From assembly GCA_003105245.1 (NCBI GenBank), contig PQAI01000291.1, positions 9,297 through 20,371 of the forward strand: DNA of 11,075 bases. The letters are read 5' to 3'. This DNA is from Betaproteobacteria bacterium (GTDB taxonomy: Bacteria; Pseudomonadota; Gammaproteobacteria; Burkholderiales; Usitatibacteraceae). The translations under genes and the position numbers were made by a program. This document shows, piece by piece, positions 1 to 8,767 of the stretch. The notes under the pieces were generated by a model. That model was not told the origin of the DNA. It searched no databases and saw only the letters and a program-made list of their open reading frames with translations. Every line of letters begins with the position of its first letter. Within the stretch, counting starts at the first letter, position 1.

Positions 1-152
1 AGGAAGGCGAGCTCGTCGGCGCCGGCCTCGTCGTAGCGGCGCGCGACCTCGACCGGGTCGCCCGCGTCGCGCAGGCTCACGAAGTTGACGCCCTTCACCA
101 CGCGACCCGCGTGCACGTCCAGGCAGGGGATGATTCGCTTGGCCAGTCCCAT
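1..152 (-). CDS. hisF: Imidazole glycerol phosphate synthase, cyclase subunit HisF (5' part, runs off the left edge)
   Basis: Only the first 50 codons are inside the window; the gene continues past base 1. Translating the minus strand from the ATG at 152-150 gives an N-terminus [13 protein letters not shown], followed by GRVVKGVNF and [20 protein letters not shown]. This is the first beta strand and following helix of the HisF (beta-alpha)8 barrel. Asp12, in the CLDV motif, corresponds to the catalytic Asp11 of Thermotoga HisF. With HisH, HisF makes imidazole glycerol phosphate and AICAR from PRFAR and glutamine-derived ammonia, in the cytoplasm. The gene starts 41 bases after the hisA stop, and that gap holds a palindrome. 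No strong Shine-Dalgarno sequence precedes the ATG. Identification is firm despite truncation; nothing can be said about the C-terminal half. Confidence 0.95.
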   Translation of the reverse strand, partial: MGLAKRIIPCLDVHAGRVVKGVNFVSLRDAGDPVEVARRYDEAGADELAF

Positions 153-177
153 GGTCGGTTCCCGCTGGCGGCGGACC

Positions 178-195
178 GAGGCGGCGCGCCGCCTC
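178..195 (-). repeat. 18-bp perfect palindrome between hisA and hisF
   Basis: Bases 178-195 read the same on both strands. As RNA they can fold into a 7-bp stem, GAGGCGG with CCGCCTC, closed by a CGCG loop. The palindrome begins inside the hisA TGA stop codon (196-194) and ends 25 bases before the hisF ATG. There is no T-run after it, so it is not a classical terminator. It could protect the mRNA, slow a processing nuclease, or act as a DNA site. Its presence is certain; its function is inferred. Confidence 0.5.
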
Positions 196-931
196 AGGCC
201 TCGCCGTCGGCGAGCTTCTGGGCGGCGGCGAAGTCGAGGCGGCCCTCGTAGATCGCGCGGCCGGTGATGGCGCCCACGATGCCCTCGCTCTCGACCGCGC
301 ACAGGCGCTTCACGTCCTCCAGGCTGGTGAGGCCGCCGCTCGCGATCACGGGGATGCTGAGGGCCTGGGCGAGCTTCAGGGTGGCCTCCACGTTGACGCC
401 CTTCATCATGCCGTCGCGGCCGATGTCGGTGTGGATGACCGCCTCGACGCCGTAGTCCTGGAAGCGCTTGGCGAGGTCCACCACGTCGTGGCCGGTGAGC
501 TTGGACCAGCCGTCGGTGGCGACCTTTCCGTCCTTCGCGTCGAGGCCGACCATGATGTGGCCGGGGAAGGCGTCGCAGGCCTCGTGCAGGAAGCCGGGGT
601 TCTTGACCGCCGCCGTCCCGATGATCACGTACGAGACGCCGTCGTCCAGGTAGCGCTCGATGGTGTCGAGGTCGCGGATGCCGCCACCCACCTGGACCGG
701 GACGTCCGGATCGACCGCGGCGATGACCGCCTTGATCGCGGACTCGTTCACCGGCTTGCCGGCGAAGGCGCCGTTCAGGTCGACGACGTGGACCCGGCGC
801 GCGCCCAGGCCCGCCCAGTGCGCGGCGGTCTTGCCGGGGTCGTCGGAGAAGACGGTGGCCGTGGACATGACGCCCTGCTCCAGGCGCACGCAGCGGCCAT
901 CCTTGAGGTCGATCGCGGGAATGATCAGCAT
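194..931 (-). CDS. hisA: ProFAR isomerase HisA, 245 aa
   Basis: HisA is 1-(5-phosphoribosyl)-5-[(5-phosphoribosylamino)methylideneamino]imidazole-4-carboxamide isomerase. It performs the Amadori rearrangement of ProFAR to PRFAR, the fourth enzyme step of histidine synthesis in the cytoplasm. The N-terminus [17 protein letters not shown] is diagnostic, with the catalytic Asp at residue 8. The second catalytic Asp is residue 131 in GLDAKDGKV. Phosphate-binding motifs QVGGGIR (80-86), HTDIGRDG (167-174) and ASGG complete the barrel signature. The length of 245 residues is normal for the family. The ATG at 931-929 is chosen because MLIIPAIDL begins exactly at the family start. It lies 21 bases after the hisH stop and has no clear Shine-Dalgarno sequence. 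The order hisH-hisA-hisF is the usual one. HisA and HisF are homologous barrels, but the FIPAID/IPAIDL start and position separate them. Confidence 0.98.
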   Translation of the reverse strand: MLIIPAIDLKDGRCVRLEQGVMSTATVFSDDPGKTAAHWAGLGARRVHVVDLNGAFAGKPVNESAIKAVIAAVDPDVPVQVGGGIRDLDTIERYLDDGVSYVIIGTAAVKNPGFLHEACDAFPGHIMVGLDAKDGKVATDGWSKLTGHDVVDLAKRFQDYGVEAVIHTDIGRDGMMKGVNVEATLKLAQALSIPVIASGGLTSLEDVKRLCAVESEGIVGAITGRAIYEGRLDFAAAQKLADGEA

Positions 932-952
932 GGGGACGGTCGGTGCCGGATC

Positions 953-1588
953 CTAGGGGGTCCAGGAGGCGAAGTTCTCGAGTAACGCGAGACCCGCGGC
1001 GCTGCTTTTCTCGGGGTGGAATTGCGTCGCGAAGATGTTATCCCGCGAGATGGCCGAGGTAAAGGCGTGCGGATAGCGGGAGATGGCCGCGGTGAGCGAC
1101 TCGTCGCGGGGGGCGCAGTAGTAGCTGTGGACGAAATAGAAGCGGGCGCCGTCGGCGATGCCCTTCCAGAGGGCGTGCGGCCGCGTCTGCCAGGCCTCGT
1201 TCCACCCCATGTGCGGGATCTTGAGGCCCGCCTCCCGCGTCTGCCCGGCGCGGGCGAACGCGAGGACCTCCCCGGGAAGCAGCCCCAGGCCGGGCGTGTC
1301 GCCCTCGTCGCTCCTCTCGAAGAGCATCTGCAGGCCGATGCACAGCCCCAGGAAGGGCTTCGAGGCGGCCGCCTCGCGAAGCGCCTCTCCCAGCCCGCTC
1401 TCTGCCAGGCAACGCATGCAGTCGGGCATCGCGCCCTGGCCCGGGAAGACGACGCGGTCGGCGGCCCGGATGGCTTCCGGGTCGGCGGTGATCGCCACGG
1501 CGGCCGTGGGCGCGACGTGGACCAGGGCCTTCTCCACCGAGCGGAGGTTGCCCATCCCGTAGTCGACGATCGCGATGCGCTGTGCCAT
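953..1588 (-). CDS. hisH: Imidazole glycerol phosphate synthase, glutamine amidotransferase subunit HisH, 211 aa
   Basis: HisH is the glutaminase that delivers ammonia to HisF. It is a class I glutamine amidotransferase. The start reads [18 protein letters not shown], the HisH hallmark. With the ATG at 1588-1586, the nucleophile Cys is residue 83 in [13 protein letters not shown], and the triad is completed by His191 and Glu193 in TQFHPEKSS. The oxyanion-region motif FPGQGAM is near residue 50. The protein is complete and of normal length. A GTG six codons upstream (1606-1604) is an alternative start. I prefer the ATG because the amino terminus then matches the family, though neither codon has a good Shine-Dalgarno sequence. 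The 40-base gap after hisB holds an 8-bp hairpin ending 6 bases before this ATG, with the alternative GTG in its loop. Translation may therefore depend on ribosomes arriving from hisB. Confidence 0.95.
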   Translation of the reverse strand: MAQRIAIVDYGMGNLRSVEKALVHVAPTAAVAITADPEAIRAADRVVFPGQGAMPDCMRCLAESGLGEALREAAASKPFLGLCIGLQMLFERSDEGDTPGLGLLPGEVLAFARAGQTREAGLKIPHMGWNEAWQTRPHALWKGIADGARFYFVHSYYCAPRDESLTAAISRYPHAFTSAISRDNIFATQFHPEKSSAAGLALLENFASWTP

Positions 1589-1594
1589 GGCTGG

Positions 1595-1615
1595 GGCCCG
1601 GGTCACCCCCGGGCC
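1595..1615 (-). repeat. Perfect 8-bp hairpin between hisB and hisH
   Basis: On the transcribed strand the arms are GGCCCGGG and CCCGGGCC with a 5-base loop GGTGA. The right arm ends 6 bases before the chosen hisH ATG, so the stem covers the region where a Shine-Dalgarno sequence would normally lie. The alternative hisH GTG is in the loop. No T-run follows, so a rho-independent terminator is unlikely. A role in limiting HisH initiation or in mRNA processing is inference only. Confidence 0.5.
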
Positions 1616-1628
1616 GAGTGAGGCTCGC

Positions 1629-2216
1629 CTAGAGGGTTCCCTTGGTCGAGGGGACGACGCCCGCGGCCCGGGGATCGAGCTCGACCGCCGTGCGCAGGGC
1701 GCGCGCGAACGCCTTGAAGAGCGTCTCGCACTGGTGGTGCGAGTTGTCGCCGCGCAGGTTGTCGAGGTGCACCGTGGCGAGCGCGTGGTTCACGAATCCC
1801 TGGAAGAACTCGCGCGCGAGGTCGACGTCGAATTCGCCCACGCGGGCGCGGGTGAACTCGACGTGGAACTCGAGCCCCGGCCGGCCGGAGAAGTCGATCA
1901 CCGCCCGCGAGAGCGCCTCGTCGAGCGGGACGTAGGCGTGCCCGTAGCGGCGGATGCCCTTGCGGTCCCCCAGGGCCTTGGCCACCGCCATGCCCAGCGT
2001 GATCCCGATGTCCTCCACCGTGTGGTGGGCGTCGATCTCGAGGTCGCCCTTCGCCTTGACGGTCAGGTCCACGACGCCGTGGCGCGCGATCTGGTCGAGC
2101 ATGTGGTCGAGGAACGGGACGCCCGAGGCGAGGCTCGCCTTGCCCGTGCCGTCGAGGTTCACGGCGACGAAGACCTGGGTTTCCTTGGTGTCTCTCTGGA
2201 TTTCCGCGGTGCGCAT
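1629..2216 (-). CDS. hisB: Imidazoleglycerol-phosphate dehydratase HisB, monofunctional, 195 aa
   Basis: HisB converts imidazole glycerol phosphate to imidazole acetol phosphate using a di-manganese centre. The two metal-binding signatures of the family are intact: DAHHTVED with His64, His65, Glu68 and Asp69, and GDNSHHQCE with His160, His161 and Glu164. [13 protein letters not shown] (35-47) is the conserved early motif. At 195 residues this is the single-domain dehydratase. The histidinol-phosphate phosphatase domain fused to HisB in Escherichia coli is absent, so a separate phosphatase must be encoded elsewhere. The ATG at 2216-2214 is chosen because [13 protein letters not shown] matches family N-termini; the frame stays open further upstream but there only overlaps hisC. 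The start is 4 bases after the hisC TGA with no good Shine-Dalgarno sequence, which suggests translational coupling. A promoter-like sequence lies about 120 bases upstream, inside hisC. Confidence 0.97.
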   Translation of the reverse strand: MRTAEIQRDTKETQVFVAVNLDGTGKASLASGVPFLDHMLDQIARHGVVDLTVKAKGDLEIDAHHTVEDIGITLGMAVAKALGDRKGIRRYGHAYVPLDEALSRAVIDFSGRPGLEFHVEFTRARVGEFDVDLAREFFQGFVNHALATVHLDNLRGDNSHHQCETLFKAFARALRTAVELDPRAAGVVPSTKGTL

Positions 2217-2220
2217 GGTG

Positions 2221-3294
2221 TCAGCCGATCGCCGGGGGAAGGGCCTCGAGGAGGCGCTGGTTCTCGTCGGGGGTCCCGACCGTGAAACGCAGGCAGTGTT
2301 CGAGCAGGGGATGGGCGCCGTGGAGGTTCTTGACCAATATACCACGCGACCTGAGGCCCTCGAACGCGCGCGGCGCGTCCGGGACGCGGGCCAGGACGAA
2401 GTTGGCCGCGGAGGGAAAGCGCCGCACGCCGGCGACGCGATCGAGGCCCGCCTCCAGCCGTGCGCGGTCGCGCACGATCGCGTGGGTCTGCTCCTCCAGC
2501 ACGTCGCGGTGCGCGAGGACGAACTGCGCCGCCGCGGCGGACAGCACGTTCACGTTGTAGGGAAGCCGCACCTTGTCGAACTCGCCCATCCAGTCCCGCG
2601 GGCCGATGGCCATCCCCACGCGCAGGCCCGCCAGCCCGAGCTTGGAGACGGTGCGCACCAGCACGAGGTTCGGGTGGGCGCCCACCTCGTCCAGCAGGGT
2701 GGCCCCGCCGGAGAACGCGTAGTAGGCCTCGTCGACCGCCACGAGCCCCGGCGAGGCCTTGACGATCTCGAGGATGGCGAGCCGCGGAAACAGGTTGCCG
2801 GTGGGATTGTTGGGATAGGCGATCCAGGTGAGTGCCGGCCGGATCCGCTCGACGGCCGCGAGCGTGGCCGGCAGGTCCAGCGAGAAGTCGGCGCCGAGCG
2901 ACACCCCGGCGTAGCCCATGCCGGCGGCGATCGCGCTCATGCGGTACATGACGAACGACGGCTCCAGGGCGAGCATCGTCGCGCCGGGCTTCGCGAGCGC
3001 GACCGCCATCATCTGCAGGATCTCGTCGGACCCGTTGCCGAGGATCATCTCGAGCCCTTCGGGAACGCCCATTGAACGCCTCAGGGCCCCGTGCAGCCCC
3101 GCGGCCGCGGGATCGGGATAGCGGTTGATGGCGACCCCGGCGAGATGCTCGCCCAGCTCCTTCGCGAGCGCCGGCGGCAGCCGGTACGGGTTCTCCATCG
3201 CGTCGAGCTTCACCAGGCCCTCCGCCGGCGGCACGTGGTAGGCGCGGAGCGCGCGGATCTCCTCGCGCACCCAGTCCGGGGCGGACTTGCTCAC
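2221..3294 (-). CDS. hisC: Histidinol-phosphate aminotransferase HisC, 357 aa
   Basis: HisC is a pyridoxal-phosphate aminotransferase of fold type I. It transfers the amino group of glutamate to imidazole acetol phosphate, giving histidinol phosphate. The substrate-binding start [12 protein letters not shown] (29-40) is typical of HisC. The PLP site shows GNGSDE (86-91), YPNNPTG (160-166), VDEAYY (187-192) and the Schiff-base Lys218 in [24 protein letters not shown] near the C-terminus binds the substrate phosphate. The start is a GTG at 3294-3292 that overlaps the hisD TGA as GTGA. A GAGGA Shine-Dalgarno sequence at 3305-3301, 6 bases away, supports it. The frame stays open far upstream, but that stretch only shadows hisD. 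The 3' end contains an AT-rich spot with rare ATA and TTG codons around 2336-2341, unusual for this gene's GC-rich codon use. Other PLP aminotransferases are excluded by motif and context. Confidence 0.97.
   Translation of the reverse strand: MSKSAPDWVREEIRALRAYHVPPAEGLVKLDAMENPYRLPPALAKELGEHLAGVAINRYPDPAAAGLHGALRRSMGVPEGLEMILGNGSDEILQMMAVALAKPGATMLALEPSFVMYRMSAIAAGMGYAGVSLGADFSLDLPATLAAVERIRPALTWIAYPNNPTGNLFPRLAILEIVKASPGLVAVDEAYYAFSGGATLLDEVGAHPNLVLVRTVSKLGLAGLRVGMAIGPRDWMGEFDKVRLPYNVNVLSAAAAQFVLAHRDVLEEQTHAIVRDRARLEAGLDRVAGVRRFPSAANFVLARVPDAPRAFEGLRSRGILVKNLHGAHPLLEHCLRFTVGTPDENQRLLEALPPAIG
2336..2364 (-). promoter_or_regulatory. Candidate internal promoter inside the 3' end of hisC, upstream of hisB
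   Basis: Read on the minus strand, TATATT at 2341-2336 matches the -10 consensus at five of six bases and is directly preceded by TGG, giving the extended -10 form TGn-TATAAT. A poor -35 candidate, TTCGAG at 2364-2359, sits 17 bases upstream. Transcription from it would begin near 2329 and run into hisB about 113 bases later. The sequence is one of the few AT-rich spots in the window and uses rare codons. The enterobacterial his operon is known to have an internal promoter at the distal end of hisC, which raises the plausibility. One chance match in 11 kb is possible. Confidence 0.3.
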
Positions 3295-4598
3295 TGGCGA
3301 TCCTCGCCGCGAAGCTCCGCGCTCCTCGCGTGCGCCTCCAGCCCCTCGGCGCGCGCCAGCGTCGTCGCGGTGCGTCCCAGCGTCACGGCCGCGCCCCGCG
3401 CCACGCGGATGAGGCTGGAGCGCTTCTGGAAGTCGTAGACGCCCAGGGGCGAGGAGAAGCGCGCCGTGCGCGAGGTCGGCAGGACGTGGTTGGGCCCGGC
3501 GCAGTAGTCGCCCAGCGACTCCGAGGCGTAGTGCCCCATGAAGATGGCGCCCGCGTGGCGGATCTTCGGCAGGAGCGCGTCCGGGTCGGCGACGGCGAGC
3601 TCCAGGTGCTCGGGGGCGATGCGGTTGGCGAGCGCGCAGGCCTCGTCCAGGTCGCGCACCACGATGATCGCGCCGCGGTTGGCGAGCGAGGCCTCGATGA
3701 TGGCCCGCCGCGGCATCGCGCCGAGCGCGCGGCGCATCGCCTCGTGCACGCGGTCGGCCAGCGCCCGGTCCGGGGTGACGAGGATGGACTGCGCGATCTC
3801 GTCGTGCTCGGCCTGGGAGAAGAGGTCCATGGCGACCCACTCCGGGTTGGCCGTCGAGTCGGCCACCACCAGGATCTCGGAGGGGCCGGCGACCATGTCG
3901 ATGCCCACGCGCCCGAAGACGCGGCGCTTGGCTGCCGCCACGTAGGCGTTGCCGGGACCCACGATCTTGTCGACCGCGGGCACGGTGCGCGTGCCGTAGG
4001 CCAGCGCGCCGATGGCCTGCGCGCCGCCGACGCGGAAGACGCGGTCCACGCCCGCGATCGCCGCGGCCGCCAGCACGTGGTCGTTGGCCGCGCCGTCCGG
4101 CGTGGGCACCACCATCACGAGGTCGGGCACGCCCGCCACCTTCGCGGCGATGGCGTTCATCAGGACGGAGGACGGGTAGGCCGCCTTGCCGCCGGGAACG
4201 TACAGGCCCACGCGGTCCAGGGGCGTGACCTGCTGCCCCAGCATCGTCCCGTCCTCCTCCTCGACGCGCCAGCCCTTCAGGTGCTGGTGCTCGTGATAGG
4301 CGCGGACGCGGGAGGCCGCCGTCTCGAGCGCGCGGCGCTCCGCCTCCCCGATGCGCCCGAGGGCCTCGCGGCAGGCCGCGGGGGACACCTCCAGGTCGGC
4401 GGCCGAGGCCGGCGACCAGCGGTCGAAGCGGCGCGTGTACTCCACGAGGGCCTCGTCGCCACGGCGCGCGATGTCCTCGAGGATCGCCGCCACCGCGCGA
4501 TCCACGCCCTCGTCCTGCGCGCCCTCGAAGGCGAGGAGTCTCGCGAGCTCCTCCTCGAAGCGCGGGTCGGCGCTCGAAAGCCGGCGGGGATCAGCCAC
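3291..4598 (-). CDS. hisD: Histidinol dehydrogenase HisD, 435 aa
   Basis: HisD is the zinc-dependent, NAD-linked enzyme that oxidises L-histidinol to L-histidine in two steps, the last reactions of the pathway. The NAD-binding motif [14 protein letters not shown] is at 134-147, and [14 protein letters not shown] at 190-203. Zinc ligands match the E. coli enzyme: Gln262 and His265 in [11 protein letters not shown], Asp364 in [15 protein letters not shown], and His423 near the end. The catalytic pair Glu330-His331 is in IAPEHLEL. Length 435 is normal. The start is a GTG at 4598-4596, overlapping the end of hisG by 8 bases. An AGAGGG sequence about 7 bases upstream, within hisG, serves as the Shine-Dalgarno site. 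The stop overlaps the hisC start as GTGA. This gene is complete with no missing residue. Identification is essentially certain. Confidence 0.98.
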   Translation of the reverse strand: MADPRRLSSADPRFEEELARLLAFEGAQDEGVDRAVAAILEDIARRGDEALVEYTRRFDRWSPASAADLEVSPAACREALGRIGEAERRALETAASRVRAYHEHQHLKGWRVEEEDGTMLGQQVTPLDRVGLYVPGGKAAYPSSVLMNAIAAKVAGVPDLVMVVPTPDGAANDHVLAAAAIAGVDRVFRVGGAQAIGALAYGTRTVPAVDKIVGPGNAYVAAAKRRVFGRVGIDMVAGPSEILVVADSTANPEWVAMDLFSQAEHDEIAQSILVTPDRALADRVHEAMRRALGAMPRRAIIEASLANRGAIIVVRDLDEACALANRIAPEHLELAVADPDALLPKIRHAGAIFMGHYASESLGDYCAGPNHVLPTSRTARFSSPLGVYDFQKRSSLIRVARGAAVTLGRTATTLARAEGLEAHARSAELRGEDRQ

Positions 4599-5229
4599 GG
4601 CAGGCCCTCTCGAAAGCCTCGATGATCGGCAGCACCTCGGCGCGCTTCACCTTGAGCGAGGCGGGGTTCACGATGAGCCGGCTGGAGACCGCCAGGATCT
4701 CCTCGACGGCCTTGAGGCGGTTGGCGCGCAGCGTGCTCCCCGTGTCGACCAGGTCCACGATCGCGTCGGCAAGCCCGACAAGGGGGGCGAGCTCCATGGA
4801 GCCGTAGAGCTTGATGAGGTCGACGTGCACGCCCTTGGCGGCGAAGTGCTCGCGCGCCGTCTGGATGTACTTGGTGGCCACGCGCAGGCGCGCGCCCTTG
4901 CGCACGGCGGCCGGATAGTCGAAGTCCTCGGGCACCGCCACCATCATCCGGCAGCGCGCGATGCCGAGGTCGAGCGGCTGGTAGAGACCGCGCCCGCCGT
5001 GCTCGACCAGGAGGTCCCGGCCGGCCACGCCGAGGTCCGCCGCGCCGTACTGCACGTAGGTGGGCACGTCGGAGGCGCGCACGATGATCACGCGCACCCC
5101 GGGGTGGCCCGTGGGAATGATGAGCTTGCGGGAGACCTCGGGATCCTCGGCCGGCACGATGCCCGCCGCCTCGAGCAGGGGCTTCGTCTCCTCGTAGATG
5201 CGTCCCTTGGACAGCGCGATCGTCACCAT
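4591..5229 (-). CDS. hisG: ATP phosphoribosyltransferase catalytic subunit HisG, short form, 212 aa
   Basis: HisG joins ATP and PRPP to make phosphoribosyl-ATP, the first and feedback-controlled step of histidine synthesis. [19 protein letters not shown] is the typical start. The PRPP-binding motif [12 protein letters not shown] is at 159-170, and [13 protein letters not shown] at 62-74 is conserved. The 212-residue length marks the short HisG class, which lacks the C-terminal regulatory ACT-like domain of the roughly 300-residue enzymes. By family knowledge, short HisG works as an octamer with HisZ, a histidyl-tRNA-synthetase-like subunit needed for activity and histidine inhibition. HisZ is not in this window. 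The ATG at 5229-5227 lies 10 bases after the murA stop, with a GAGGG Shine-Dalgarno sequence overlapping that stop. hisG is thus physically coupled to murA, with no room for a his leader peptide or attenuator between them. Confidence 0.97.
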   Translation of the reverse strand: MVTIALSKGRIYEETKPLLEAAGIVPAEDPEVSRKLIIPTGHPGVRVIIVRASDVPTYVQYGAADLGVAGRDLLVEHGGRGLYQPLDLGIARCRMMVAVPEDFDYPAAVRKGARLRVATKYIQTAREHFAAKGVHVDLIKLYGSMELAPLVGLADAIVDLVDTGSTLRANRLKAVEEILAVSSRLIVNPASLKVKRAEVLPIIEAFERACRG

Positions 5230-5239
5230 GGACTCGCCC

Positions 5240-6773
<1,534 letters not shown>

Positions 6774-6778
6774 GGCGG

Positions 6779-6783
6779 CCTCA
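6779..6783 (-). promoter_or_regulatory. ibaG ribosome binding site overlapping the permease stop codon
   Basis: The permease TGA (6783-6781) is followed by GG, giving TGAGG; its GAGG is a Shine-Dalgarno match with 5 bases to the ibaG ATG. It is the same stop-plus-binding-site layout seen at the murA-hisG junction and supports translational coupling. Confidence 0.6.
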
Positions 6784-7539
6784 ATGCCTCAACTTGTAGC
6801 CGGAACGCAGCAGGCGCAGGGTCATCCATGATAGGGCACAGAGCGTGGCGCTCGCAATCGCGAGGCTCGTCCAGGGCGAGACGTCGGAGCGGCCGAAGAA
6901 GGCGTAGCGGAAGCCGTCGATGGCGTAGAAGAAGGGGTTCAGGCGCGAGGCGGCCTGCCAGAACGGGGGCAGGGAATCGATGGAGTAGAAGACGCCGGCG
7001 AGGAAGGTGAGCGGCATCACGAGGAAATTCTGGAAGGCGGCGAGCTGGTCGAACTTCTCCGCCCAGATGCCCGCCACGATCCCCAGGGCCCCCAGGATCC
7101 CGGCGCCGGCGAGCGCGAAGGCCGCCAGCCAGAGGACGTTGGGAAGCGGCAGGGGCACGAGCCAGGCCACCGCGACGATGACCCCGGCCCCGACCACCAC
7201 CGCGCGGACCACGGCGGCGAGCAGGTAGGCGGCGAAGAGGTCGCCCGGGGTGAGCGGGGCGAGCAGGATGAAGACGATGTTGCCCGTGATCTTCGACTGG
7301 ATGAGCGAGGACGAGGCGTTGGCGAAGGCGTTCTGCAGCATCGACATCATCGCGAGCCCCGGCACCAGGAACTGCGTGTATCCCACGCCCGGATAGGCCT
7401 CCACGTGCGCGGCCAGCGCGTGCGAGAAGATCACGAGGTAGAGCAGCGCCGAAAGGACGGGGGCCGCCACCGTCTGGAAGCTCACCTTCCAGAAGCGCAG
7501 CACCTCCTTGCGGAAGAGCGTCGCGAACCCGCCGCTCAC
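6781..7539 (-). CDS. ABC-2 type transporter permease (YadH-like), 252 aa
   Basis: This is an inner-membrane permease of the ABC-2 export class. About six hydrophobic segments are visible, near residues 22-42, 55-75, 100-130, 134-158, 168-186 and 222-242. The family signature is EKFDQLAAFQNFLVMPLTFL with GVFYSIDSLPPFW directly after it (161-194), followed by NPFFYAIDGFRYAFFG. Length and motifs are closest to E. coli YadH (256 residues), whose substrate is not established; related ABC-2 permeases move drugs, polysaccharides or lipids outward. The start is a GTG at 7539-7537 overlapping the ATPase TGA as GTGA. GGGAGG at 7549-7544 is a strong Shine-Dalgarno site. With the preceding ATPase gene it forms one exporter, probably as a dimer of each. 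Its place between mla genes and murA suggests envelope function, but the substrate cannot be read from sequence. Confidence 0.93.
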   Translation of the reverse strand: MSGGFATLFRKEVLRFWKVSFQTVAAPVLSALLYLVIFSHALAAHVEAYPGVGYTQFLVPGLAMMSMLQNAFANASSSLIQSKITGNIVFILLAPLTPGDLFAAYLLAAVVRAVVVGAGVIVAVAWLVPLPLPNVLWLAAFALAGAGILGALGIVAGIWAEKFDQLAAFQNFLVMPLTFLAGVFYSIDSLPPFWQAASRLNPFFYAIDGFRYAFFGRSDVSPWTSLAIASATLCALSWMTLRLLRSGYKLRH

Positions 7540-8462
7540 GCGGCCTCCCGGGGAGCCGCGTCGTCGCGGCCCATGATCTTCACGAACACCTCCTCGAGCT
7601 CCGGCTCGGCCACCTCCAGGTGCGAGACCCTCGCGCCCGCCTCGCGCAGCCTCGCGAGCGCGCTTTCCACCTGGGCCGCGTTCTCCACCGGGATGCGGTG
7701 CCAGCCGGCCGCGTCCTGCACCGCTCCTGCGGCGAGCGTCGCCGGCAGCGCGCAGCCGTCCAGCTTCACGCGCAGCACGCGCTCGGAGAAGGCCGCGAGG
7801 AGGCTGCGGGTCGAGTCGAGGGCCACGATGCGGCCCGCCTTCATCATCGCGATGCGCGAGCAGAGGTTCTGCGCCTCCTCGAGGTAGTGCGTGGTGAGGA
7901 CGATCGTGTGGCCGGCCGCGTTGAGCTCGCGCACGAACTGCCAGAGCGTCTGCCGCAGCTCCACGTCCACGCCGGCCGTCGGCTCGTCCAGGACGATGAC
8001 GGGCGGACGGTGCACGAGGGCCTGCGCGACCATGACCCGGCGCTTCATGCCGCCCGAGAGCGAGCGCATGTTTGCGTCGGCCTTCGGGCCCAGCGCGAGG
8101 CGCTCGAGGAGCTCGCCGATCCAGGGGCGGCTCGCGCGCAGGCCGAAGTAGCCCGCCTGGAGCTCCAGGATCTCGCGCACGGTGAAGAACGGGTCGAACA
8201 CGATCTCCTGGGGCACGATCCCCAGGAGCCGCCGGGCCTCGCGGTACTCGGAGGCGACGTCGCGCCCCATCACGCGCAGCCGCCCGGCGTCGGGCCGGAC
8301 CAGGCCGGCGAGCGCGGAGATGAGGGTGGTCTTGCCCGCTCCGTTGGGGCCCAGGAGCGCGAAGAACTCGCCCTCCTCGACCGCGAGGCTCACGCCGTCG
8401 AGCGCGCGCACGCCGCCGAAGCGCTTGCGGGCGTCGCGAACCTCGACCGCGGGCCCGGCCAT
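7536..8462 (-). CDS. ABC transporter ATP-binding protein (YadG-like), 308 aa
   Basis: This is the ATPase partner of the ABC-2 permease that follows. The nucleotide-binding domain fills residues 5-235. Walker A is GPNGAGKTT (38-46), the Q-loop is Gln85 in IVPQE, the signature is LSGGM (135-139), Walker B is VIVLDE (155-160), and the H-loop is His192 in LTTHYLEEAQ. The last 70 or so residues form a C-terminal extension common in ABC-2 exporters of the CcmA/DrrA class. Its length equals that of E. coli YadG. The ATG at 8462-8460 is 2 bases after the mlaB stop; no clear Shine-Dalgarno sequence precedes it, so coupling to mlaB is likely. The frame is open further upstream, but there it only shadows mlaB. 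This ATPase is distinct from MlaF. The exported substrate is unknown. Confidence 0.94.
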   Translation of the reverse strand: MAGPAVEVRDARKRFGGVRALDGVSLAVEEGEFFALLGPNGAGKTTLISALAGLVRPDAGRLRVMGRDVASEYREARRLLGIVPQEIVFDPFFTVREILELQAGYFGLRASRPWIGELLERLALGPKADANMRSLSGGMKRRVMVAQALVHRPPVIVLDEPTAGVDVELRQTLWQFVRELNAAGHTIVLTTHYLEEAQNLCSRIAMMKAGRIVALDSTRSLLAAFSERVLRVKLDGCALPATLAAGAVQDAAGWHRIPVENAAQVESALARLREAGARVSHLEVAEPELEEVFVKIMGRDDAAPREAA

Positions 8463-8464
8463 GG

Positions 8465-8767
8465 CTAGGCCCGGCAGGGTTGGATGAGCCCGGTGACGCC
8501 GTACAGGTCGGCCAGGGCGAGGAGATTGGCCGGCAGGTTCACGAAGTTGAGGCCCTTGCCGCGGCGGGCGGCCTCGCGGCGCCACTCCAGCAGGAGGGCC
8601 ACGGCGGACGAATCGACCTCGGTGATGGCGGCGAAGTCGATCGTGAGCCGGTCGGGAAGGTCGGGGCGGGCGCTGTAGGCGCGGCTCTCCTCGAGGACGC
8701 GCGGCAGCGTCTCGAAGGAGAGGGCCCCCTCGAGCGCCAGCACCTCGGCACGCGCTTCCGTGCTCAC
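8465..8767 (-). CDS. mlaB: STAS-domain protein MlaB, 100 aa
   Basis: MlaB is the small cytoplasmic STAS-domain subunit that binds the MlaF ATPase and stabilises the MlaFEDB complex in the inner membrane. The protein is a single STAS domain. LTIDFAAITEVDSSAVALLLEW (41-62) contains the conserved Asp52-Ser53 turn, where E. coli MlaB has Asp-Thr. The last gene of the mla set, it begins with a GTG at 8767-8765 that overlaps the mlaC TGA as GTGA. This start gives a 100-residue protein, typical for the family. The longer open frame upstream would only shadow mlaC. There is no clear separate Shine-Dalgarno sequence, so it probably relies on reinitiation by ribosomes leaving mlaC. Sequence alone would give an anti-sigma antagonist-like STAS protein; the context makes MlaB. 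Confidence 0.92.
   Translation of the reverse strand: MSTEARAEVLALEGALSFETLPRVLEESRAYSARPDLPDRLTIDFAAITEVDSSAVALLLEWRREAARRGKGLNFVNLPANLLALADLYGVTGLIQPCRA

Noticed and set aside
2217..2345. Possible upstream start for HisB at 2345
   Set aside because: The extra 43 residues only overlap hisC out of frame and do not resemble HisB; the ATG at 2216 gives the family N-terminus.
1954..3075. 373-codon plus-strand open frame opposite hisB and hisC
   Set aside because: It spans two intact minus-strand genes and has low-complexity His/Arg-rich sequence, as expected of a GC-rich antisense frame.
3295..3840. Possible 182-residue N-terminal extension of HisC
   Set aside because: The open frame continues upstream, but it overlaps the coding part of hisD and reads as Arg/Ala/Gly-rich noise. 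The GTG at 3294 with its GAGGA site gives a normal HisC.
3330..4625. 431-codon plus-strand open frame opposite hisD
   Set aside because: It is a composition-driven shadow with no domain; hisD on the minus strand has every zinc and catalytic residue.
6824..6835. TATCAT-like -10 box near the end of the permease gene, about 60 bases before ibaG
   Set aside because: No acceptable -35 or extended -10; likely chance.
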